DNA from: a virus
Reading direction: 5' to 3' (one strand)
IMG/VR virus record: IMGVR_UViG_3300021138_000016
Coordinates: 1-64,000 of that record
Length of the DNA stretch: 64,000 bases
Part shown: in pieces, positions 18,850-30,600 of the stretch
Position numbering within the stretch: position 1 is the stretch's first letter
Layout of the letters: each line of letters opens with the position of its first letter
Translations under genes and position numbers: made by a program
Notes under the pieces: generated by a model
What the model saw: the letters and a program-made list of their open reading frames with translations, nothing else
What the model was told of the DNA's origin: nothing
The model's database searches: none

Positions 18850-21193
18850 GCTTCTTATATCCGATTAATGTTAAAGTAAAATAGGTAGGCTTAGTCGTAA
18901 CTTTTGGTGTTTTAACCCACACCCAAGTATTAGGGGGTATTTTCATATTATCAAAGCTAGTAACACTATTTAGCCCATACAGACTGCTTATCGTACTTCC
19001 TGCTGTCACTAACTTATATCCGCCTGTTGTTTCAACTAATAAACTATCATTTACCCATACAGTTGCTAACACACTAGCCGATGTCCCTTGCACCCCTCCT
19101 TGTATTCTTGTTATCACTAAAGTATCAGTTCCACTATTGAAGAATGAGCCATATACTGCCGATGTGCTGAATGCTGCCGTGTCCCCTGCCGCTGCTGAAC
19201 CTGCACCAAAAGAAACTAATGTAATAGTGTCTGTGTTTAGTGTAACTGTTGATGGTAAATCTGCTGCTGTCGCTGCACTAACATTACCACTACCGTCCGC
19301 CTTTAATATCCCCGTTACACTACCTGCACCGCCTTTAGTACTGCCTATTACTGACCCGTTCCATGTAGCGTTGGTTATACTTGCCGCCCCTAGATTAAAA
19401 GTGTTTGTACTCCAACTTACCGCCGAAGGTGCGCTAAAATGATAATCCCATGTACCCGCTGAACTGCCATTGCTTACCAATACAACATAGGCATAACCGC
19501 CCGAAGGGATGGATAAAACAGTTGTTCCAGAGTTATTGTTTACGGTTACTGCTCCACTAGACTGATTGTTATTGAAACTAAAAGTACACCCATTGGGCAA
19601 AGTAGTTGCATCAGGTAACTGCACAACCTGCCCACCTGACCCTGTTATGTAATAGTTGGGGGTAGATAAAACGGTTAAAGTTATCTGTGTGCCGCTTGCC
19701 GCTACGTTACTAAAACCGCTATAAAACGTATTCGCCGCTACATTACCACACGCTGTATCTACTGTTACACCGTTGGTATATCCCACATGGTTTGTGCCAT
19801 TCCAATAAGTTAGGGGTACTTTCGAAGATGTGATAGTTGGGGAGTTGCCTGTGATGCTACCTGTGCCTTTGTTAGCGTTGAAGTAAGTAGGGGTAATGTA
19901 TAAACTACTATCTTTTGCCATTAAGACTTGCCTAAAATATTGCCCCGAACCTATTTGAGCAAATAAACTACCATTATGAGTGCCTATCAAATTATAAGCA
20001 ACGTTTCTGTTGGTGTCGGGCAATGATAAGTAATTAATAGGATATATCGCACCTCCTGTTATGGCTGCGCTACTCGATGCGGTTACGTCACCTGCAAAAT
20101 CAAAAGAAACGCCACTATTACTTAATGTGCCTGTTTTGCCGAAAGTCCAATAGTTAGTATTGTTATTCATTATTTTCAAGTCGTTATTATCCGTAGTACC
20201 CAATGTTGCAGTTGTGCCGAATGAGTTGCCGCCTTGTGAGAAATAATTAGAAGCGTTTAAACTATCTTTAGGAACGTTACCGATTGCAACCAATAATGAA
20301 CCGTTTGTATTATTAGCGGTTACTATACCTATTCTCATTGCAGGGTATAATGTAGAGGGGGTTGGTGATATTCCCCCGTTATCGCCTAGATAAACGTTTT
20401 GTCCTGCATTGTATATGCTTAAATTAAGCCCCGTTACTATCCCCCCGTTATAAACTATTCTTCCATATCCATTATTAGGGATGGAATCTAAAGATATTGC
20501 AAAAGGGGGGTATCTAGGATTACTACCTTTTGCTATTGCTATACTAGATGTTGAATCAAGGCAAACGGGTGTTAGTGGGGAAATCCCCGTCCCCGTATTT
20601 TTGGGACTAGCCCCTACTGTACTTAACCTACTTGAATTGCCAAGACTATCTATGTAGTAGGGTTCTGTAAAGCCATTATTAGTCTTTGAATAAACCGATA
20701 TTCCGACACTAGGATTAGAAGGGTCTGTACTTAGTGGGGTATAATTATTTTTGGTTGTTTTACCTATGTAATAATATGTCGTACCGCTAGGTGTATCTAT
20801 TGAAAGATTTGCAGTATAGCTTAATGAATGAACACCATTATAAAATGGTATGTCTTGAATAACACCATTTCCCGTTATTACGTTAGAAGGTAGTGAGCCT
20901 AACTTAAAAGCATACCAATTGTCATTTATTAAAGTAGTTGATTTTAATTGATAGGTAGTGTCTGTGTTTTTAACATAAACTAACATACCGTATTTTCTTT
21001 CTGCAAAGGGGATTGAATCCCTTTGACCCGTTGTTACTAATACTCTGTAACCCCCTTTTACTAAACTATCGTATGTTACGCAGTAGTTTGTATCTGCTAT
21101 TGCATTAGTAGATATTGGTGCTGTTATTTTTGTATTTTGGGCATTAGCGTACCCTATTAATCCTAAAAACAATATAATAAATATCTTTCTCAT
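18842..21193 (-). CDS. Tail-fibre-like protein with signal peptide, 783 aa
   Basis: Residues 1-19 (R-K-I-F-I-I-L-F-L-G-L-I-G-Y-A-N-A-Q) form a signal peptide with a Bacteroidota-type A-x-A-Q site. The body is Ser/Thr/Asn/Gly-rich, beta-structured and repetitive, as in phage fibres. Around residues 590-650 it has the fibre signature N-A-T-W-N-G, G-G-A-G and I-L-K-A-D-G-S-G-N-V-S-A-A-T. The C-terminal 120 residues form a separate, probably receptor-facing or trimer-capping domain. It lies between two other signal-peptide proteins of similar style. Confidence 0.72.
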   Translation of the reverse strand: MRKIFIILFLGLIGYANAQNTKITAPISTNAIADTNYCVTYDSLVKGGYRVLVTTGQRDSIPFAERKYGMLVYVKNTDTTYQLKSTTLINDNWYAFKLGSLPSNVITGNGVIQDIPFYNGVHSLSYTANLSIDTPSGTTYYYIGKTTKNNYTPLSTDPSNPSVGISVYSKTNNGFTEPYYIDSLGNSSRLSTVGASPKNTGTGISPLTPVCLDSTSSIAIAKGSNPRYPPFAISLDSIPNNGYGRIVYNGGIVTGLNLSIYNAGQNVYLGDNGGISPTPSTLYPAMRIGIVTANNTNGSLLVAIGNVPKDSLNASNYFSQGGNSFGTTATLGTTDNNDLKIMNNNTNYWTFGKTGTLSNSGVSFDFAGDVTASSSAAITGGAIYPINYLSLPDTNRNVAYNLIGTHNGSLFAQIGSGQYFRQVLMAKDSSLYITPTYFNANKGTGSITGNSPTITSSKVPLTYWNGTNHVGYTNGVTVDTACGNVAANTFYSGFSNVAASGTQITLTVLSTPNYYITGSGGQVVQLPDATTLPNGCTFSFNNNQSSGAVTVNNNSGTTVLSIPSGGYAYVVLVSNGSSAGTWDYHFSAPSAVSWSTNTFNLGAASITNATWNGSVIGSTKGGAGSVTGILKADGSGNVSAATAADLPSTVTLNTDTITLVSFGAGSAAAGDTAAFSTSAVYGSFFNSGTDTLVITRIQGGVQGTSASVLATVWVNDSLLVETTGGYKLVTAGSTISSLYGLNSVTSFDNMKIPPNTWVWVKTPKVTTKPTYFTLTLIGYKKRV

Positions 21194-21200
21194 TTATACT

Positions 21201-22181
21201 TTAATAATGTAATGAATAACTTATAGCCCCTGTTGTCGTAAGAGGGGAAACTAATACTGTGTAATTAGCAATACCCCCACTTTGATTTGTGAAACTATTA
21301 TATGGATTAGATATGTATGATACTTGAAGACCCCCTATATATACTAAAGGAGTTGTGATAGTAGATAGGAAAGCAAAAAAAACATACTTTGGACTTGAAG
21401 GGGCAGCTAAATTGCCTATCAACGGTGTGTTAAATATCGTATTGCCCGTTGTATTTAAAAATGAATTTGCACCTGCATATAATTCAGAAGGTGTTGGCGT
21501 AGATGTAGAAGAATACCCTATATATATCTTGCTATAAGCATTAAAACTTGTTGTTGCTGTTGCTGATTTTCCGTCTGTAGTTAAAACAACGTTACTAAAT
21601 GAAGTATTAGTATTATATGTTACTGTTACCCTTTGTGTGTCACTGATTGTACAAGGGGGGGATGAACACCCTGTTGTTGATTTGCTAACCCCTGCTACTG
21701 TAATAGATGCAAAAGGGGATGTTGCTGCCACGTTTGTTCCTGCGGCTAACCTTCCTGCTGAATAATTTAAAGTAGGAGTGAATGTCCCCGCACTATGTAG
21801 TTCGTAATTACTTCCCCCCGTCAAAGTAGCAGTAGGGTTTTGTGTTTGTATCTTTACATACCCCAATAAGGTATCATTAAGTGCTGTATGGGTTACAAAT
21901 AGGCTACTATCTACTGTTGATGAGTTTCGTTTCCATCCGAAACCATTCCAAAACCATTTTGCTGTATCCACCCCTGCATTTGCAAAAATTATTTCTGTAC
22001 CATAATAACGGGCTTTCATATTTGTATCCGTCCTTACTGCGGGGATATAGCCACTATCTGATTTTAAAAAAGCGTATTTTATCCAACTTGTAGAATTGGT
22101 TACGGGATTACCTTGTGGGAGTGATTGTGAAAATCCCCCTAAGACAAAAAAACAAGATATAAAACTAATTACTAATCGCAT
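21201..22181 (-). CDS. Fibre-like beta-rich protein with signal peptide, 326 aa
   Basis: The N-terminus R-L-V-I-S-F-I-S-C-F-F-V-L-G-G-F-S-Q is a signal peptide, again with Gln at the predicted new end. The rest is Thr/Ser/Asn-rich and beta-like. A C-S-S-P-P-C pair may form a disulfide, which would suit an exported protein. It begins inside the end of the 155-aa gene (17-nt overlap). Probably an accessory fibre, baseplate or surface protein; no family recognised. Confidence 0.62.
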   Translation of the reverse strand: MRLVISFISCFFVLGGFSQSLPQGNPVTNSTSWIKYAFLKSDSGYIPAVRTDTNMKARYYGTEIIFANAGVDTAKWFWNGFGWKRNSSTVDSSLFVTHTALNDTLLGYVKIQTQNPTATLTGGSNYELHSAGTFTPTLNYSAGRLAAGTNVAATSPFASITVAGVSKSTTGCSSPPCTISDTQRVTVTYNTNTSFSNVVLTTDGKSATATTSFNAYSKIYIGYSSTSTPTPSELYAGANSFLNTTGNTIFNTPLIGNLAAPSSPKYVFFAFLSTITTPLVYIGGLQVSYISNPYNSFTNQSGGIANYTVLVSPLTTTGAISYSLHY

Positions 22182-22632
22182 AATTTATCATTACTTTCAT
22201 TCCATATTGTAATCCCAAGTTTTCTGTTGGGTTGTCAATGGAATAGTTAAAGAAGTTTATTGTTACTGTATTGTTAGTGCCATATACTATTGTAATGTAT
22301 ATTTGATTCGTTACTGCTACGGGGTATATTGGTGTCCCTTCTATTATTACTTTTACTGATTGTGGTATTATATTCTGTACGGGGTTATCTACTTCTTGAC
22401 CTATTACATAAGTTACATCGCCACTATTCAAAACCCCGTCTACGCCAACTATTGTATTCAATTCGGGAAATGTTATTGAAGAAATACAAGAAAGAATGTT
22501 TGATATACTTCTTAAAGCGTACATCCCTGCCCCTGCACCGCCTACCGCTCCACTAACAAGTATCATCTCACTTGGAGATGGGCATCCCGTTAGTACGGGC
22601 AACTGATTTATTTCAACAGAACATCCTGCCAT
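22165..22632 (-). CDS. Hypothetical structural-type protein, 155 aa
   Basis: I choose ATG 22632, which forms a TAATG overlap with the upstream stop, over an in-frame ATG 21 nt earlier. Cys residues (A-G-C, T-G-C-P, L-S-C) and a Gly-rich central patch (G-A-V-G-G-A-G-A-G) precede a beta-rich C-terminal half. Context suggests a small tail or fibre-attachment protein. Confidence 0.55.
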   Translation of the reverse strand: MAGCSVEINQLPVLTGCPSPSEMILVSGAVGGAGAGMYALRSISNILSCISSITFPELNTIVGVDGVLNSGDVTYVIGQEVDNPVQNIIPQSVKVIIEGTPIYPVAVTNQIYITIVYGTNNTVTINFFNYSIDNPTENLGLQYGMKVMINYAISN

Positions 22633-22952
22633 TAGTTTAAAAGTAGGGCGCATCCATTTATTGTGGCTACGCAGTTATTGATTAATAAAGAACAAAATCC
22701 ACTACAAGGGGCGCATATTGCATCTTTATAGGTGACAAAGTTAAGGAAAGAATTGAATTGTCGTGTACCAAATATATCTTCCCCCACTTTTACTAAAAAA
22801 ACATTGGTTGCAACTATATCATCATTTATTGTATAACCCCTTACAACAGAGTTACCAATAGGGGTTACAGAATAACAAGGCAATGATAATACTATGGGAA
22901 ATTCTTGTATCGCCCCATTAACTGTATCTGCTATGATTTCTATGTACTGCAT
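22632..22952 (-). CDS. Hypothetical Cys-rich protein, 106 aa
   Basis: A beta-rich N-terminal half and a C-terminal region with six Cys (C-A-P-C-S-G-F-C, C-V, C-A) that could bind metal or form disulfides. It sits between the ATP-grasp gene and the fibre block. Its last base pairs overlap the next start (TAATG). Unrecognised. Confidence 0.55.
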   Translation of the reverse strand: MQYIEIIADTVNGAIQEFPIVLSLPCYSVTPIGNSVVRGYTINDDIVATNVFLVKVGEDIFGTRQFNSFLNFVTYKDAICAPCSGFCSLLINNCVATINGCALLLN

Positions 22953-22956
22953 TGGT

Positions 22957-24237
22957 TTATATAAATCTTATTCCGTTTTTCGATAAATTCTGTAATGCTT
23001 CTTTTGCTTCTTCTATACAATCAGTATTTATCTTTAAATCATGCCCTTTTACTGTTTTTGCTATTTCTACTGCCATTTTAATTGCAGACTCCATAGAGTT
23101 ACCTAATCCTATAACCGCACCGACCTCGCACATTTCAATATTGTTAGGAACATAGTAATGTGTACCATCTTCTTCTACTACTAAATTCTTAATCTTTACG
23201 TTATTTTTATACTCTATTGGGAACTGAATTGCTATTGGCTCTGTTTTAGCTAATTCAGACTTCATAATTAATTCGCAGCCCCAAAGATACTTATATTTTA
23301 TGTTTGGAACAATACCGTTTGCAACTTCCCATATTATTTCAGAATAATTTTCATATTGTTCTAATGTTATAGAAGTATTGGGTTCGGGAAATCTTAATGT
23401 CGGGTCAATAAAATACCCCACCTTGTTTTCATCAACCCTTATTTCTGTACTAAATGCAGCCCTATAACCTTTACTTTGTAGTATTGGTGCAAATTTGTCA
23501 TTTACTTCCCTTACTTGTTTAGGTAGCATTTCATACCTAGTCATTTTGCTAACAGCGCACGCATCTTTTATCTCTAAGCAACAACTACTTTCTTTTGGGT
23601 ATTCCCCGTCCACAGAAAAGCCATCGTAGCCTATTTCTCCGATAGCATCTACGGGGTCGCAAATCAAGTAAGTTTCATCATTTGCATAAGTTCCCATATC
23701 GTGTTTAAGCCTTTTTAACTCTGTTTGTGTAAGCGTATAATTAACATGATGAAAAGTTTCGAGGTCGCCACGAAGGCTTGCTTTGATGTATTTATCTTCT
23801 ACTCTTTTCAACTTATACTCTAACTCGTCTAGCCCATTTGCTACATCATAAGTTAGTGTAGGCAATCCTAAGTCACTAACTAATTCTAAAAATTCCTTTC
23901 TATTGCTTTCTAATTCACTTGCAGTACCCCCACCAAAAACGGGTTTGCCTATCCCTCTAAGATATTCTTGCAATCCCCCCATGTATATGTCTGTAAATAC
24001 AAATAAATCTATCTCTCTAATATATTGCCACCAATCATCTACTCTTTCTACCCCTTCAACTCCTCTACCTATTGAATGTGCTTTATGGTCTTTAAATCCA
24101 TTTGTTACAGATGGGATATAATACAATACTCTTTTATAGTCTCTAGCCAACCTTTCAGCAACGGCAAACTGACTGCCAAAATCGAAAACCAAAACGGTCA
24201 TTTCGCTTAGTCCATATTTATCATATACCTTATCCAT
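22957..24237 (-). CDS. ATP-grasp enzyme resembling phosphoribosylamine-glycine ligase (PurD)
   Basis: The chain follows the PurD/carbamoyl-phosphate-synthetase build. An N-terminal Rossmann-like part starts near T-V-L-V-F-D-F-G (14-21). A hinge F-G-G-G-T-A-S-E-L-E-S-N-R-K-E-F (101-116) corresponds to the G..A..LE.SK..F segment of ATP-grasp ligases. An ATP-binding Lys stretch K-Y-I-K (149-152) follows, and R-F-P-E-P-N near 290 occupies the metal-binding R-x-G-x-P position. At 426 aa the length fits. It may join amino acids or amines, perhaps to modify a small molecule or protein. The substrate is not deducible, and purine synthesis seems unlikely without partner genes. Confidence 0.62.
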   Translation of the reverse strand: MDKVYDKYGLSEMTVLVFDFGSQFAVAERLARDYKRVLYYIPSVTNGFKDHKAHSIGRGVEGVERVDDWWQYIREIDLFVFTDIYMGGLQEYLRGIGKPVFGGGTASELESNRKEFLELVSDLGLPTLTYDVANGLDELEYKLKRVEDKYIKASLRGDLETFHHVNYTLTQTELKRLKHDMGTYANDETYLICDPVDAIGEIGYDGFSVDGEYPKESSCCLEIKDACAVSKMTRYEMLPKQVREVNDKFAPILQSKGYRAAFSTEIRVDENKVGYFIDPTLRFPEPNTSITLEQYENYSEIIWEVANGIVPNIKYKYLWGCELIMKSELAKTEPIAIQFPIEYKNNVKIKNLVVEEDGTHYYVPNNIEMCEVGAVIGLGNSMESAIKMAVEIAKTVKGHDLKINTDCIEEAKEALQNLSKNGIRFI

Positions 24238-24246
24238 TATTTATGT

Positions 24247-24639
24247 TTAAAGTGATTCTATTAAGTTGGAATATTCAATCCAATCAACCCCACATTCTGC
24301 TGCTAAAAGCATTTCTATTGCTGTACTTTGCAAGTGCTGTTTTCGGTAAGGGGCGTTGTGTCTAAATCCGTTTTCAATATCATCTGTCATTGTACCAATT
24401 TCTTTTGCTTTTTCACAATAGGCATCCCAATCTGTTATTTCTTTTTCGCTGATATTATTAGCCTCGCAAGTAAGCACTTCGAATAATTCGTGAATAGCAA
24501 TTAATGATTCTTTCTTTTTATCCCCCAACTCTGCAACTAAGATGTTCAAAACGCCATTTGCATCATAGAAATAATCGCCCACGTCATTATTTCTGATTTT
24601 GCTTTTATCTACTGACTTAATATGTATTTCTAGTGCCAT
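24247..24639 (-). CDS. Small zincin-like protein with HExxE motif, 130 aa
   Basis: I-A-I-H-E-L-F-E (residues 47-54) gives an H-E-x-x-E pattern. The family ending follows (A-P-Y, H-L-Q-S-T-A-I-E-M-L-L-A-A-E-C-G-V-D-W). I have seen this layout (HELxE, then WD, then APY..H, then GVDW..Y) in uncharacterised phage proteins. A metallohydrolase role is possible but unproved. It lies between the giant virion-protein gene and the ATP-grasp gene. Confidence 0.58.
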   Translation of the reverse strand: MALEIHIKSVDKSKIRNNDVGDYFYDANGVLNILVAELGDKKKESLIAIHELFEVLTCEANNISEKEITDWDAYCEKAKEIGTMTDDIENGFRHNAPYRKQHLQSTAIEMLLAAECGVDWIEYSNLIESL

Positions 24640-24663
24640 TTTGTTTATGGGGGTTGTTTAAAA

Positions 24664-27600
24664 TTATTGTTCTGTTGATGGTTCAAATCCCTTCCCGCTT
24701 GGATGCTTCTCGTTGTTTTTGTAAAAACTTTTTATATCTTTATCCAATTGTTCATCAATATGTTTTTTCTTTTCTTCCTTTTGTTCTTCACTAAGGGACT
24801 TGTTTGTTTCTACTTCTCCTTTTCTGTGTTTTGCAGACTTTACTGCGTTTGTTGCTTTTTTATACCAAAACTCGGACAATAATTCTTTTTTATTCCCTAT
24901 ACCTACCCATTTAACGTAATCTTCGGGTGTAAAGGTAACTCTTTTTATGTCATTCCCCTTTTCATCTACATCATTAATTTTATAAGGCGGCAATAGCCTT
25001 TGCGAAAGCGGGTCAAACACCCATTTTTGTCCCCTTTCTAATTGTGGTGAACTTTCAATAAGATGTTCCACATTTGACACTACCGCATCTTTTGCCGCTG
25101 CTGCCGATATTTCTCCACGTTTAATTTTATCTTTATACACATCTGCCGCATCTAAAGCCATCATTGCAGGATAGAAAGCGGGGGTATGTTCTATTACCAT
25201 AGACACCCATTTAGGTAAAGTATAATTACCGATACGAATATCCCCCGTTTTTGTTTCGGGTTCTTTTGTCTTTTTTTGCCTTCTTTCTTTCTCCTTATCT
25301 TCTGCTGATTGACCTAGATGTGGGAATCCACCAAATGAAGCCCCGAAATACATTGACCCAATAGAAGCTAAAGCAAACATCCCTAACCCAAATCCCCCCT
25401 TTCTAAAAGCCCTTGCTATGGTTGCAGCTTCTTTAGCGGGGATTTCATTTAATCGTTCCCTTAATGCTGTTTTAAATTCTTCTGAATCCCTATCAGTATA
25501 TCCTAAATCAAACGCTTCGCCTTTAGCTTGTCTATATGCCTTATTCATTTTATATACTGCAATAACAGACCCTGCCGTGTATTCCATAACTAACTCTTTT
25601 AGCATATTGTTAGGTACACGGGTAATTGCTACATCTAGTCTTAATGCCGCCGCTACTGTGGGGTATTTTTTTTCTATATTAGTTAATGTATCGTTCCAAA
25701 ATCTTGTTACCGCATTATCTTCTGAATATTTACCACGTTCCCAATCGGGATAACTGTCATAGGCTATTTCTAATATTTTATTTGAATCTATTGGCATCCC
25801 TGCTTCTATATTCCCTTCTAATCTTGCAATAAATCCTGCCGCAAATTCAGAACGTGCAGAAAATGTTTTTAAAGCCCCGTGAAGCCTTCCCATCACACCA
25901 ACTAAATGTTCTATTGATTGTACAGATACTAATTGGTTTTGCCAATCGCTTCTTTCTTCATTCAATTCGCCAAATTCTTTTTCTATTTTATTTACCCTAT
26001 GTAAAAAAGTTTCATAAGCATCTTCAAAAGAACGTCCTGCAATAAACTCATATACCATATTGCCCAAGTCCTCTACCATAGCTTTGCCGTAATCTACTTT
26101 TAACTTGTCTACCTCTGTTTTTTTAGAATCATACTCTTTAGACTTTGATAAAGGGATTTCATCTAATTCTTTTTTGGCATCTAAATATTTACCTTCCGCT
26201 AGTTTAAACTTTTCCCTAGATTTTTCGTATAAGTTAGCTAATCCCTTCTCACCATATTGCATCCAAACAGCTTGTTGCAGTTTCTTTAGTGTTTCTATGG
26301 AATTGCTTTCGCCACCTAGCTTTGCATTTTTAGAAATAGCCTTTGTTGTTTCAAATGGAAGTGCATCAAATATTTTACCCGTAGTAAGTTTTGTTAATGC
26401 GTTTAATTGGGGTTTTATCCCTGCCGAAAATGCCACTTTCAACAAAGTTTTCCAACTATGTATAAGAAAAGCCACATTCAACCCTCTTGCCAATACTCCT
26501 GCCGCCCTCCATTGCCAATTTTTACCTTTGTTTTGTGAGGCTGCTTTTTCTTTAGACAATTCAAATGCTTGTTTCTTTAATCTTCTTTGATTTTCAAGCC
26601 TAATCAAGTCTGCATCGTATTGGGTAAATGGTTCTGTCTTTTTAGGCTCATCATCAAATTCCCCTGCATTTATTTTTCTTTCATACTCATTAATATCTGA
26701 TTGAAACTTACGTTTGGTTTTTTCTAACTTAATAGTAAGTTCATCTTTCTTTTTATCTTCTTCATAGTTATCTAATATAGACTTTGCTTTTAACCTATTC
26801 TCATAATCTTTAGCATCTTTAAATACATCCAAAGCGTTTTTCATAGCTTTTTCTGCTGCTTTAAATTTAGGTTCTTCGCTTGTCCCATCTAAATAAACTT
26901 TTGACTTCTCAAGTTCATCTATTGCATTTTCAAGCATAGACTTTTGCCTATTAAAATTTTTGTCAGTAGTGTCCCCTATTTCTTCAATCTTGTTTTTAAA
27001 ATCTTTTATTGCGTCATCTACTCTTTGATTATGACTTGATGCACGAGTTTCATAAGAAGCCCTTGTAGTGCTATCTGTATGACTTACTTTCAACTCCTTC
27101 TTCCTTAGTGAATCAGCTAATTCTTTTTGTTTTTTAACTAAGTCCTTATCTATTTGTTTAGGGGATTTATTACGGTTCTTTTTAAAATATTCCCCACTTT
27201 CATTAACTCTTTTTATCTGTTTGTCATAATCCTCTATCTGTTCATTTTTGCGATTTATATCCCTCTGAATCTTCTTTAATTCGTTTTCTTTATCACGCAA
27301 TTCTTTGTCAGCAACTTTTACTGATTCTTTTAATGCTTCTATTTCGGGAGTATCTATTTTTTCGTTGGATTTAGCCCTTTTTTCACGAATACCTTGTTGC
27401 AACTTATCCCTTTTATCGGTAAGTTCTTTTATTGCCCTTTCTTGTCTTTTTGCTTCATTTTCTTTATCACGCAATTCTTTTCTTGCTGCCGCTGCCTTTT
27501 CACGTCTATCTTTTAATATGGCTTCCTTTTCAGCAATAAGACCCTTTTCATATTCGTCACGTTCTCTTTGTGATTCAAATTGTTTTCCCTTAATATCCTT

Positions 27601-30600
27601 TAACTCCTTCAAGTCATTAATGTCATTTTCTAATTTAGTAATAGCATTAAATTCTATTTGGGTGTTTTGTTGTTTTGATTTAATCTTCCTAGATGTTTCT
27701 TGGGTAAATTCGTCTTTTTTAAGATACGCTTTTCTTAGCTTATTCTCGTCAACGTTTGGTAATACTTTCTTTAATTCTTCTAATGCTTGGGGTAATATTT
27801 CTTTCGCATCATAAGAAGGGAAATGAGCCTTAATATAATCATCAATTAGTTTTTTGCCTACCATTTCGTTATTAATATCATTTACCCCGTTTAGTTCGGC
27901 ATATTCTTTTATTGCATTTAAAGACTTTTCAATAGATGAAGGCTCGTTTAATATTTCTTCGTCTATCCCTGCTTCTTTTAACTTAGTCTTTATTTCTAAT
28001 TTTAATTTTTCCTTATCCGTACCATCATCGACTTTATTTACTGCTTTTTCTATAATGTCAGGGATTGATTTATCCCCCTTGTCTAATCCTGTTTTTATTT
28101 CACGAATAGCATCTGCGGACGACATTTTTTGTGGGGTTTCTTTACTGCCCGTATCTATCTTTTCTGATTTAGCACGTTCGTCAAATTCAGTAGCAAAATC
28201 TTCTAGGATAAGTTTAGCTTTATCCCTAATTGGTTTTTCTACTTTTGTTTTATTTACTTTCCCGCCTTGTGCTTTATCAGCCTTTTCTGATTCCGATTTT
28301 GCTTTAGCAACATCATCAGACAATCTTTTTTCAAAGTCTTTCTTAATCTTTTCAATTTCTATTTCTTGTGACTTTATAAGACTTGCCCTTTCTTCTTCCC
28401 AATCCCTTGCTGTTCTTTCTAGTTCTTCGGGGGATAAAGGTTCACCCTTTGCAGCACGAAGTTCTCCACGCTTTATTTCTAATCCCGTATCACTATCATA
28501 TCCTAATGCGGCTTGTAAGAATACTAAAGAACGCCCTAACGTAGTACCCCCTGCTTTAATTACTTTTACTATATCTTCAAATTGGCTTATTAATTTTTTA
28601 TAAGAATCATTTGCTTTTTCTTTTGATAATGGGGTTTCGGCAGTAAATCTATCTTCTGATTTTTTTACTAAATCTTGTTCTGTTTCTCTTTTTAAATATA
28701 ACATTACTGCCAAATCTTCATCATCCATTCTTATCCTGCCATTTTCAATATCCGAAAGATGTTTATATAGCATTTGTTCTGCACCTTCTTTTAAACTTAA
28801 ATGGGGGTAATCTTGCTTAACCCTATTAAGCCCTTTTTCTAAACTTTCACTCCACTTTTTAACCCCTTGTGCTTCGTAGGCTTCTTTTAAAGCAGAAACT
28901 TCTTTTAATTGGGTAGCCTTGTTTATTTGAGTAAATTTAGGTTGCCCACTTTCTTTTATAATAGGTTCTGTAATAGGAGGCACAATAGGAGGTGGGGGAA
29001 CAAGCCCCCTATCCTCAAATACATCTTCTTCCCGCCCTTCGGCATCGGCTTCTTTGTCCCTTTGTCTTTCAACTTGTTCTATTTTTGCTTCTCTACCGAT
29101 ATTGGCATTATCTTGTGTTGGGGTTTGTTCCCCTACTGTTTCTTCTTTCGGCTCAACGTTAATATTGCCGCTTTTTTCTGTAAATCCGTTAGTGGCTGCG
29201 TACTGTTCCCAATATTCTTTTTCAAGTTGTTCGATTGTATCAAACTGTTGTTCTGCAAGTTTTTGTTGCCCTTCTGTGAGTTTTCTAAATTCATTTTCTA
29301 TCGCTTTTGTGGCTATCTCATTGTTTAATGGAAGCCCTGTTAATTTTTCAAATTTGTCTTTTGCACTTTGTGCAACGCTATTTTCTGATTCTTTTAATGC
29401 GCTACTTTCGCCTTTAGGGAATTTGATAATAAAGTCAACAATATCTTGTGGGGTTATTTCAGTTCCATAATGGTCGGACATTTCTTTTGCAACCTCGTCT
29501 ATACTTCTTGCTTCTTCGCCTTTTTTGCCTTTAAAATAACTATTTATAATGTCGGAATCAATATTATTCCTATCCCCAAAACTTTTAAAGCTATCTTGAG
29601 ATATTTTACCAAGACCATATTCTGCTATTTGTCTTTCTTTCGTGTCAATTACTTCCCCTTCGGGCTGTTGCCTAATATAAGTTTCTGCAATTTCTAGTGG
29701 ATTATTTGAATTGTCAATTACATATTGGTCTGCTTCTTTCTCGTCTTTAAAAGAAATCCCTTTAGGTTCTTTTGAAACTTCTCCCACATTAAAATTATAA
29801 TTGTCTGCCGCCTCGTTTATAACCTTTTTAGATGTTTTTTTACTTACTTCTTTACCCGTATTAATATCAACCACTTTGGCAAACCCGTTCTCGTCATAAA
29901 CTAATTTATTTCTCCCACTTTTTGAAATATACTCTTTTGGTTCTGCAACTTGGATATTTTCTTCACTAGGTACAGATGCTTCTTCTTTAGGTACAGATAC
30001 TTCACTTGTTGGGATAGGTGTCGTAGGTTTTTCTTCTTGTTGTTGGGGTTCGGTTGCTTTTTCTGCTGCTACTTCTCTCTTATTTAATTCATTTGCATTT
30101 ATGAATTTAATATCCGCACCTAACCCTAAGTTTTCTACTTCTCCTGCAACTGCATTACTATTATCTATTAATACCCCCCCACTTTTTTCTGCTAAAGATG
30201 CCTTTTCTTCACCACTTAACCCTTGTATTATTGTAAGGTTCTTTTCTGCTTCGGGGGATAATCCCATAGTCTTTAAAATTTCAGCCTTGTTTTCTTCGGG
30301 GTTATCCTTTCCACTTTTGGTAACTATTGTTACCTTCTCCCCGTTTTCTAAACGTTGCTTTACTTCTTTACCAAAAGGTAATAATTCCCCATTTTTAGCT
30401 ATTGTACTATGATAGTCTGAAAATATTGGTCTGCCTTCAAATTCGTTTTCTTTACTTACAAATTTATCTGTACCCTTCTCTATTGGGGCTTGTTCCCCTT
30501 CTGCTTTTTTAACTTCCTTCTTTAATTGTTCTGCCTCAAATAATTGTTTTCTATACTTAGATGGAAATTCGGCATCGTCACTTTTTACTACTTCCTTAAT

